From: Entophlyctis helioformis
Lineage: Eukaryota; Chytridiomycota; Chytridiomycetes; Chytridiales; Chytriomycetaceae
Length of the DNA stretch: 11,560 bases
Direction: 5' to 3'
NCBI GenBank assembly: GCA_025526915.1
Contig: JAHLKH010000452.1
Coordinates: 1-11,560 of the forward strand
Shown here: piece after piece, positions 1-6,634 of the stretch
Layout of the letters: each line of letters begins with the position of its first letter
How positions within the stretch are numbered: position 1 is the stretch's first letter
Translations under genes and position numbers: made by a program
The notes under the pieces: generated by a model
Database searches by the model: none
What the model was told of the DNA's origin: nothing
The model's input: the letters and a program-made list of their open reading frames with translations, nothing else

Positions 1-1235
1 TCGATCCGGGCAAGCAGCAGAGTGCGGACGCCATCGGCAAGGTCGTAGCCGAAGCAAGGGGAGTTGGCGAAGCTGATGTCTGTGAACTGGCGGGCGAAGA
101 AGGCGGTGGCGAGATCGGACTTGGGGGAGAGCAGGCTGGTGCGGGCAATACGGAGGTTGGTGCGGTCGAGGATGGAGAAGGTGGAGGGGGGGGTCGTTAC
201 GGGCAACAGGAGGAGCAAAGTCGGAGAGGTTGAGACGGTTGAACAGGAGGCGAGAAACACGAGTCCAGTAATGGCGACGGGCGGTGAATTCGGTGTTGTG
301 GTGCTGGGAGAGGAGGGCGAGCGGGGTGCGGAGCGAGCGGGCCTTGCGGGACAGACGGAGACGAGCATCGACGGCGCGAGCATCGACACTGAAGACGCTT
401 GTTTCGATGAGCAGCGGGGCGACGGGAACCGAGCGAGGAGCCTTGCAGATCAGACGGACGCCGTTGTTGATGATGGTTTGCAGCGGGTTGAGGAGCGTGC
501 GCTTGGAGCCGACAGCCTCGAGGCCGTAGCCGGCGACGCCGAGGGCCGATGCCTTGAAGACACGCAGCCGGACGTGGATGGGCAGCTTGGTGTTGGTGAT
601 GACCGGATGCAGCGAGGCGACCGCGTTGCGGAGCGACTTGGCCTTGGCGTTGATCCACGGCTTGAACGTGAGCTTGTCGTCGATGGTGACGCCGAGGTAG
701 ACGTACTCGTGCTTGATCGGCACCTGGATGCCGTCAATGGTGAAGAGCGGGGCTGGAGGGGCAGGATGGGCAGGGAGGGGACGGCCACGGCCACGGGCAC
801 GGGGAGGGCGAGGGCGAGGGGCATCGGGGTCGGGAGGGTCATCGGGGTCAAGAGGGTCATCAGGGTGATCATCATCAAAGGCAAAGCGGAGGATGGCGCA
901 CTTGGACACGCCAAAGGACATCTCCCATCTCTTGGCCCAGTCAACGACCGAGGTGAGGGCAGCGGTGAGAGCAGCGGGCGACTCGCACAGCAGGACAAGG
1001 TCGTCTGCAAAGAGCAAGCCGCGGATCTTCTTGTTTCGGCCGTTGCCAGCCTGGTCGACGCCTGGGATGTGGATCTCGGGGACGCCGTCGAGGATGTCGT
1101 TGATGAAGAGGTTGAACAGGATCGGGCTGAGAGGGCAGCCTTGGCGGACACCGCGCTCGACCGGGAAGGACTCTGAGAGCGACGAGCCCGCGCGGGCACG
1201 GGCGACAGATAAAGCCTTGTGAGAGACAGAATGGC
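1..1235 (-). mobile_element. 5'-truncated LINE (non-LTR retrotransposon) fragment
   Basis: The minus strand carries the second half of a LINE reverse transcriptase. Similarity to the family begins around 1205-1240, and the upstream sequence no longer resembles RT. This fits the 5' truncation typical of target-primed reverse transcription, although an internal rearrangement is possible. The 3' end of the element, its tail and any target-site duplication lie outside the window to the left. The right boundary is approximate because it rests only on where family-like sequence fades. Confidence 0.8.
1..1235 (-). pseudogene. LINE reverse transcriptase, partial, one frameshift
   Basis: The product would copy element RNA into DNA at a nicked chromosomal target. 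In the minus frame whose codons end at positions divisible by 3, I read FPVERGVRQGCPLSPILF (about 1113-1166), then the catalytic FADDLVLL (Asp pair at 1000-1005), then a thumb-type motif YLGVTIDDKL near 673-705. The C-terminal part continues in this frame to an 8-G run at 186-193. Downstream of the run the protein-like reading is in another frame (for example FSILDRTNLRIARTSLL, then FGYDLADGVRTLLLARI at the edge), so one base too many sits in the run. A Pro/Asp/Arg-rich stretch lies between the palm and YLG motifs. The N-terminal RT motifs and any endonuclease are absent. The element is therefore probably dead; the frameshift alone could be a sequencing error, but the truncation could not. Confidence 0.8.
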
Positions 1236-1327
1236 GGGCATTGCATGCGAGATGCTCATGTCGATGAGCTTGGGGTGTGGCAGACAGTCGAGGCAAGCAA
1301 AACGAAAGCAACCAAAAGGAAAGGCGA

Positions 1328-1389
1328 ATATCGAGACAGGGGTTGTTGAATTCGTTGGTTGATAACCCTGTCTCTTCGGCCCTCGATAT
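1328..1389. repeat. Nested inverted repeat with hairpin potential
   Basis: GAGACAGGGGTT at 1333-1344 is the reverse complement of AACCCTGTCTC at 1364-1374 except for one extra base. The outer ATATCGAG (1328-1335) pairs with CTCGATAT (1382-1389). Together they could fold into an interrupted stem around a loop of about 19 nt. Its role is unknown. It lies about 100 bp from the truncated LINE end, so it may mark an older mobile-element edge. Confidence 0.55.
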
Positions 1390-1481
1390 GCAGAGTGTGT
1401 CAGAGATGGCTTTCAAGGGCCTGCGGTCACAGCAACAGCTGGTTGTGGGATGAATGTGCTGGATGCATCGCTTGACATGCA

Positions 1482-1487
1482 TGACGT
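1482..1487 (+). promoter_or_regulatory. ATF/CREB half-site TGACGT upstream of the bZIP gene
   Basis: TGACGT matches the half-site bound by ATF/CREB-type bZIP proteins and lies about 500 bp upstream of a gene encoding such a protein. A 6-mer can easily occur by chance, so this is only suggestive. Confidence 0.25.
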
Positions 1488-1979
1488 GGATGATGGCTGT
1501 GGCAAGAATCGTGTTGCTGTCACTGCTACGCAACCGCTCCTCGTCTGCGTCGTCGCTTGCTGGCATCACTCGGCTCAATGCGGCTGATCTGCGATGCGAT
1601 GCGATGCGATGCCGAGATGTGCGACAAGCAGCCACCACTCGGCCACTTGCTGCATCTGGCTGTCAGACTCGCGCAGTTGGTGCACAGCCAGAACAAGCAT
1701 CGCCACTGGCCTCACAGACACCACACAGAGCGCATCTGCATGCTCATGCAACGCATCACATCCAGCATCAGATCACGGCCATCGCCGCCAGCCAACCGCC
1801 AGACACTTGCCGCAAGACCCTCAACAGTGGCCTGTGCAGGGGACATGGCCAGCACCAACATGGCCAGCAACGGAGCGCGCCACAAGCGTCGATTGTGCAA
1901 TGACGACAAATGCCGTCACAGGCGAATTCGTCGTTTCGCCCCGACTGCCATTCAATCGCCTGCCATTCAGCCATTCGCC

Positions 1980-3973
1980 ATGACGTCTTCGGTGGTTCCC
2001 AAGGCCGCTCCTGCCGGTGAGTGCACGGCCCGGCTGTAGGCGGCGGAGACTGCCAGCGGAGACTGCCAGTAGACTGCCAGCAGACTGCCAGCAGACTTCC
2101 CGAGTGCCCGAGTGCCAGCGGAGGCTGCTGCCACTTGAAACGCCTGCCTGCTCGCTCGCTCACTGACACGCCCTCTCGCTGACACGCCCACTGACACGCC
2201 CGCCCAGTGCGCCGGCTCGGCGGCATGAGCCTCGGCCTGCTGGACTTCCCGCCGGGCGCCAACCCGTCGCCGCTGCCGACCATCGAGCAGACGCCGAACC
2301 GCTTCTTTGCGTCGCTGTCCAAGCTGGACCTCGAGGTCAATCCGTTCGAGGCGACGCTGCAGCCCGCGGCGTCTGCCACGACTGCTGCCTCTGCCACGAC
2401 TGCTGCCACGACTGCTGCCACGACTGCTGCCTCTGATGCTGCTGCCGGTGCAGGCAGTGGTGGTGCCACAAACACGCCCGCACAACACCAACACCAACAC
2501 CAACGCCAACCGCAGGCACAGCCCGCTGCCACTGCCATTGCTGCACCGCCCGGCGACCTGCCCGCAGGCGACCCGCAGCCGCCCAAGCCCAGGCTGCCTG
2601 CGCTGCAGCATCCCGGCTTGCTCTCGGGCCCTCTCACGCTCCCGCCGCTCGCCCCGGCCGCAAAGCATCCGCTGCTGCCGTCATTCAGTCCACTGCGCCA
2701 CACAGTGCCACCACCTGCGCCGCACGAGCAGCAGCAGCAGCACATGAACCTCCGTGCAGATCCGTCGCTCGCCTCGACGCCGGCCAGCGCTGCCGCTCAC
2801 ACCGCTCACACCGCTTACACCGCTCACACCGCTCACACCGCACACACTGCAAATGCCGACCATGCCGACCATGCCCACCCGCTGCCCTTCAACCTCCACC
2901 AGCGCCGTGCGTCGGATGCTGGCCCTCTCGCCCATCCCGGCCATCCTGTGCCTGGCGGCGATGCACCTGTGCCTGGCCTGCTCCACGGAACGCCGTCTGC
3001 GTCGTCCGTGTCGTCCACGCCGTCGGGCTCGCCCCCGCTGCCGTCCATGTCGGCTGCCGGCCTGGTGGATCGCAGCCAGCTTGGCGCAGCCGCCAGATAC
3101 TCTTCTCCCTCCCATGCACAGCAACAACTGCACCAGGCACAACATCTGCACCAACTGCACCAGCTGCAACAGCTGCACAGCCAATCTCAACATGCCCAGA
3201 TGCACTTGCTGCCCGCCAAGCCGTCTCGCTCGCCGCAGCAATCTGCCTTCCTGCAACCCGGCATGCACCACCCTCTGATGCAGTCCCACATCCCAGGATC
3301 GCCCTCGTTCATTTCACACCCTCAAGTGTCCCAGCTCAACCACATGCCCACCGCAAGTGGCACGTCTGCCTCTGCAGATATGCCTTCTGCCCTGCGAAGC
3401 GCCGCCCCAAAGGTGCGATCGGCTTCCCACGACCCCGTCCTCTACCCCGCCTCCAAACGCCGCCGATCCTCCATGAGCTTGGGCCATGGCTCGGTCTCGT
3501 CCTCGCTCGATCACACGGGCTCGGATGACGAGGCTGAGCAGCGAGACGCCAACGGCGCGTCCGTCAATGACAATGACAATGACGACAGGCGGCGCAGCTT
3601 CCTTGAACGCAACCGCCAAGGTACGCCACCCTTGCTCTCTCTTCGCGGCTGCCCCGACTAACGCGTTCTTTGTGGTGGATGTCTGCTGCGCGTGTCCAGC
3701 CGCGCTGCGGTGTCGCCAGAAGAAGAAAGAGTACGTCAAGAACCTCGAGACGCAAGTGCATCACCTGACCGACAGAAACACGGAGCTGTCCTTGCAAGTC
3801 CAGACGCTCCGCGAGCAGCTCTTCCATGCCAAAGCCATGCTTGCTGCTCAACATGACGGTACGCCCCTTTCCACTCGTGCTGGACACCGCTGATGGCCGA
3901 GTGTCTAACCTTTCCCACTGCTCCGGCAGGCCACGCAGGCTCGATGCTCACACAAGACAATGCGCCGCGTTAA
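1980..3973 (+). CDS. atf1: ATF/CREB-family bZIP transcription factor (Atf1/AtfA-like), 4 exons
   Basis: This is a nuclear DNA-binding factor; fungal relatives act under stress MAP kinases on CRE sites (family knowledge). Exons are 1980-2016, 2208-3620, 3700-3858 and 3930-3973. All splice phases agree, giving 550 aa ending at TAA 3971-3973. The donors are GTGAGT, GTACGC and GTACGC, and each acceptor ends in CAG. The ATG at 1980 was chosen because its GTGAGT donor joins in phase to the acceptor at 2206-2207; the fallback start is ATG 2225. Near residues 57-60 is an NPFE motif resembling the N-terminal conserved block of fungal Atf1 homologues. The middle is Pro/Ser/His/Gln-rich with several SP/TP sites, possible MAP-kinase targets. 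The basic region FLERNRQAALRCRQKKKEY (about 477-495) is split by intron 2, and zipper leucines follow at 499, 506, 513 and 520. The tail after the zipper is short. The bZIP assignment is firm; the atf1 symbol is likely rather than certain. Confidence 0.9.
1981..1987 (+). promoter_or_regulatory. Near-CRE site overlapping the bZIP start codon
   Basis: The start codon is embedded in ATGACGTCTT. This contains TGACGTC, seven of the eight bases of the palindromic CRE TGACGTCA. A site at this place could allow autoregulation by the encoded ATF/CREB protein. It may equally reflect the codons Met-Thr-Ser. Confidence 0.25.
2048..2200 (+). repeat. Short direct repeats filling intron 1 of the bZIP gene
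   Basis: GACTGCCAG occurs at 2048, 2061, 2072 and 2083, with a partial copy just after. Further on, CTGACACGCC occurs at 2163, 2179 and 2191, the last close to the acceptor. Most of this 191-nt intron is therefore built from two repeat families. The CTGAC part of the second family resembles a branch-point core, which may give several alternative branch sites. Confidence 0.7.
2795..2853 (+). repeat. In-frame 9-nt repeat encoding His-Thr-Ala
   Basis: About six tandem copies of a CACACCGCT-like unit encode HTA repeats (one copy reads YTA) inside exon 2 of the bZIP gene. The 9-nt period keeps the frame, so copy number could vary without breaking the protein. The surrounding region is low-complexity and presumably disordered. 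Confidence 0.8.
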
Positions 3974-4013
3974 CACTCGAATACCAACCAGTCCATGCTC
4001 CTTTTGATGCTAT

Positions 4014-5616
4014 CTATTCTCCCCTGTCCAAATTGTTTCGTCGTTCAGAGTAAAGCTGTTGTTCCTGCTGCGTCTGCGTCTGCGTCTCGTCCTCCTCGTC
4101 GGTGCAGGTCCCTTGCTGTTGTTGTTGATCTCGATCCTGCTCCTGATCGTGATCGTGACCGGGTTGTTGTGCTTGCCGCGACTCTTGCTTGACGCCAGAG
4201 CTAGCACCTTGCCCAACGCTCGTTGCAACACCGTCTGCAGCCGTGACATGCCATGCATAGTCCTGGTCGGAATCCGTGCGTGCCGCATACTGCGCCAGCA
4301 GGTTGTCGATGCTGGTCCGCTTGGGCGACGACAGGATGGACGATGGCAGGCTGACCACAGGGACAGACTCGTGCGGCGAGCTGGCAAACGACGCTCCGCT
4401 GGTTTGGTTGGCCATCCCGCCGCGACCACCCCCGCGACCGCCACGGCCCGATCGTCCTCTGCTGCCTGCTCCTGCCTTGGCGCGTCTGTGGTCGCTCCCT
4501 TCGCCCTTGCTGCCATCTTGGTGCTCGCACTCTGCGTCCAAATGCCCCGACAACTTGCCGCGCTTCAAATGGTACACTGCGAGCCACGCAGAGAGCAGCC
4601 AGCCAGCCAGCAGTCAGATCCCAGATCCCCCATGCCACAGGACTGCAGCAAGATACGCAAACCAAAAACTCACTCAGGCCGTTGCTCGTCTTGTATGATC
4701 GCCCACATCCAGCATGCGGACACACGAACCGCCGCTCTTCGCTCACAATGACCGTGCCCGTGACTGTGATGGTCGTGATGTCTGCCGATGCTGCCAGTCG
4801 CCCATTGCCTCGTCGCACCCGGCCGCCAGCCGTTTGAGAGCACGGTACATGCGCCGTCTCGAGATGGTATGCTGTCCCCAATCGCATTCAGTCAGTCGGA
4901 CGATCCATCGATCCATCGATCCATCCAGTGGTCAGGCCGTCAGTCGCAGAGCATGCCCCGCTGAGCCACAGAAACGTACCCAAGCCACCTGGGTTCCGAT
5001 AGCTCTTGCTGCAGTTGGCGACGGTGCACCAGAACGGCCGGTCCGCGCTCGCTCCCGCCGCTCCTTTGACAGGCGTCGCCGGACCCGGTGCACCATCGCC
5101 TTGAGCAGCCGGCGCATCGGCAGCAGACGACGATGCATCAACGGCTACCAACTCAGCAGCAGCAGCAGCCGGCATCGGCGGCGCAGACTCGTGCGACCCA
5201 TGGTGGTGCGCAATCAGCCCGTTGAGCCGGTGGTAGCGTCTGTGGCAGCGGTTGCATCCAAACGGCCGCACTTCGAGTGGCGAGAAATGCCCAAACGATG
5301 AAATGGCTCGGTCTAGCCCTTCGTCCTCGACGCTGCGCAGCGTGCCTGCTGTTGCTGCCGTCGCCGTCGCTGCCGTTGTGCTGGTCGTTGTCGTCGTGCT
5401 GGTCGTTGTGCTGTTGGCCGCGGTGGCTGCGGCGCTTGCGGGCAAGGCCAACAGTGCTTGCGGCTGCGATGGTGGCGTTGCTGGCGCGGAATGCATGCTC
5501 GGCGTCGATGCGGCAGTGTCGGCGAGTGTGTCCAGGCCGTTCATGTGCTCGTATCTGCTCGCTGCGGTGCTGCCCATCGCTGTCTGCTCGCTGCGATGGC
5601 TGCCGGCGACTTGCAT
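4014..5616 (-). CDS. C2H2 zinc-finger protein (fungal Sfp1/JAZF-like fingers), 3 exons
   Basis: This is probably a nuclear transcription factor. Exons on the minus strand are 5616-4980, 4871-4674 and 4576-4014, with donors GTACGT and GTGAGT and both acceptors CAG. Phases agree and give 465 aa ending at TAG 4016-4014. The first in-frame ATG is 5616; ATG 5577 would give 452 aa. Finger 1 (about 117-142) starts C-x2-C (Cys121, Cys124) with a His cluster at 137-142. Finger 2 has Cys197, Cys202, His215 and His220. Finger 3 has Cys263, Cys268, His281 and a late His290. The SYR/SYK...GL.YHL style resembles fungal Sfp1 and animal JAZF1 fingers. A Thr/Ala linker precedes finger 1, an RGG-rich stretch lies at about 318-332, and the acidic/Gln-rich C-terminus ends the protein. 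The gene converges on the bZIP gene. I do not assign a symbol because orthology to Sfp1 cannot be tested here. Confidence 0.85.
4902..4925. repeat. Three tandem GATCCATC units in intron 1 of the zinc-finger gene
   Basis: GATCCATC occurs in perfect tandem at 4902, 4910 and 4918. It lies wholly inside the 108-nt intron (4979-4872). No function is evident. Confidence 0.8.
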
Positions 5617-5623
5617 GCTCGCT

Positions 5624-5644
5624 CTGACAAGAAAAAAAAAAAAA
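5624..5644 (-). promoter_or_regulatory. Possible 3' splice site of a 5'-UTR intron (T13 then CTTGTCAG)
   Basis: Read on the minus strand, 13 consecutive T (5644-5632) are followed by CTTGTCAG, with AG at 5625-5624. This is a strong-looking polypyrimidine tract and acceptor just upstream of the first ATG (5616) of the zinc-finger gene. No ATG occurs between the tract and 5616. I could not identify the matching donor, so the intron is a hypothesis; a plain poly(dA:dT) promoter tract is the alternative. Confidence 0.35.
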
Positions 5645-5668
5645 CGCACGGGCCACTGTTGTTCACGA

Positions 5669-5690
5669 TTTTTTTTTTTTTTTTTTTTTT
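5669..5690 (+). repeat. 22-nt poly(T) tract
   Basis: Twenty-two consecutive T lie on the plus strand upstream of the zinc-finger gene, 24 nt from an A13 tract at 5632-5644, so the two could pair as an inverted repeat. Such tracts in fungal promoters often exclude nucleosomes. On the minus strand this one reads as A22 and could instead be the remnant of a retro-transcript tail. Confidence 0.8.
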
Positions 5691-6604
5691 GGCGTTCAAT
5701 CTCGCTTGGCGATTGGCGATTGGCGATTTCAAAGAGCGTGAGACACGCTCACACATGCATCCCTGAGTGCCGTCTGCAGACGCTGCTGCGTATAAAGAGC
5801 CGGCTGTGTCGCATGGTCGCCATCGGCCAGCTGGCCAGTGGTGCGAATTCACACTCGGCGAATGGGATTTGGGGCTCTTGTCATGGACGACGAGATGTCC
5901 ATGTCTCTGCTGCATGTGAAGTGCAGCAGGATGAGACATGGCTGTGTCTTCCGGCTTGTGTTGCATCTGCACTACAAGCGGTTGCGCACGGCATCGAACG
6001 TGAGGCGGCGTGCCATCAACAGGAGCATGCCAAACGACGCACCGCTCCAGCCGCTCGTCAAAGAGGAGTGGGCCAATGACAACCTTCCAATTCTCACCAT
6101 GCATGGCTGGGTGCCAGACAACGAGCCCCAGGCGGATGTTGGCGAGCTGCCACCGCCTAACCTGTTTCCGAGGACCAAGACAGCGATCATTGGTTTCACA
6201 AGAGTCGAATGTCTTTGGCTTGCTGACTGGCACTTGACGACCATCAACATACATCCAATTGTCTTTGCAATGGATGGGAATGCCCAGGCTTTTAAAGCTG
6301 ATTGCTTGGTCCACTGGACAGAGAGTGAGAATGCATGCAAGGTGTTCATGAGATCAGACGGGACCAGACTGCCTGCTCTATGGCGAGTGGGGAAATGCAA
6401 CTGCGCAAGTGGTATGCGCTGCATGCTACGAAGCACACGGCTCTCCTGCAACAGTCTGACGGACGACTATTGTTGGTACAATAAAGCTGGATGCATGAGC
6501 AATGCTCGTCAGATGGTGCTTGGTGCACAAGGCGACGACTGGGGCAAGCCGCCTTGTGGTCTGCAGGAGTGCACGCGTGGAATGCGATCGTGGCTGACTT
6601 TTAC
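5691..6604. other. No supported gene; promoter DNA and possible LTR remnant
   Basis: The sequence is less GC-rich than its neighbours. Long open frames exist on both strands, but none resembles a known domain, and their ATG or GTG starts look arbitrary. Visible items are three copies of TTGGCGA near 5707-5727, TATAAA at 5791-5796, a perfect 12-bp palindrome GGCCAGCTGGCC at 5825-5836, and AATAAA at 6480-6485 on the plus strand. The right end abuts the candidate LTR start at 6605, so part of this interval may be a decayed 3' LTR. I could not find its other end. Confidence 0.4.
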
Positions 6605-6606
6605 AG

Positions 6607-6614
6607 CCCCCCTT
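6607..6614 (-). other. Candidate polypurine tract and 3' LTR start
   Basis: On the minus strand AAGGGGGG lies 20 nt after the integrase stop codon and is followed, after one C, by TGTAAAAG. In Ty3/gypsy elements a polypurine tract primes plus-strand DNA next to an LTR that begins with TG. Position and order fit, but no second LTR is available for comparison. Confidence 0.5.
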
Positions 6615-6634
6615 GGTAAAGGATCCTGCAGAGA

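Larger units (their letters stand above)
1236..1979. other. Intergenic region and putative bZIP promoter, no supported gene
   Basis: I found no convincing coding sequence here. The open frames are short, low in complexity and unlike known domains. It holds a nested inverted repeat (1328-1389), an ATF/CREB half-site (1482-1487) and four perfect copies of GCGAT at 1591-1610. Because the bZIP gene starts at 1980, most of this interval is probably its promoter and 5' UTR. I see no clear TATA box near the start. Confidence 0.5.

Noticed and set aside
64..1176. 370-codon plus-strand open frame
   Set aside because: It is antisense to the reverse transcriptase and shares its codon boundaries; its composition (Gly/Arg/Glu/Val) mirrors GC-rich complementary codons and shows no domain.
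1768..2745. Cys/Gly-rich minus-strand open frame
   Set aside because: It is the antisense shadow of the bZIP exon 2; the cysteines come from CAG/GCA-type repeats.
2690..3250. CAG/CAC-rich and CTCACACCG repeats considered as a CRISPR-like or satellite array
   Set aside because: The repeats are in frame within a coding exon, without unique spacers of constant length.
4059..4751. Hydrophobic plus-strand frame resembling a membrane protein (MFLLRLRLRLVLLVG)
   Set aside because: It is antisense to exon 3 of the zinc-finger gene; the Leu/Val run mirrors Gln/Asp-rich codons.
5541..6314. 257-codon minus-strand open frame
   Set aside because: It overlaps the start of the zinc-finger gene in another frame and reads through the A22 tract as poly-Lys; no domain is visible.
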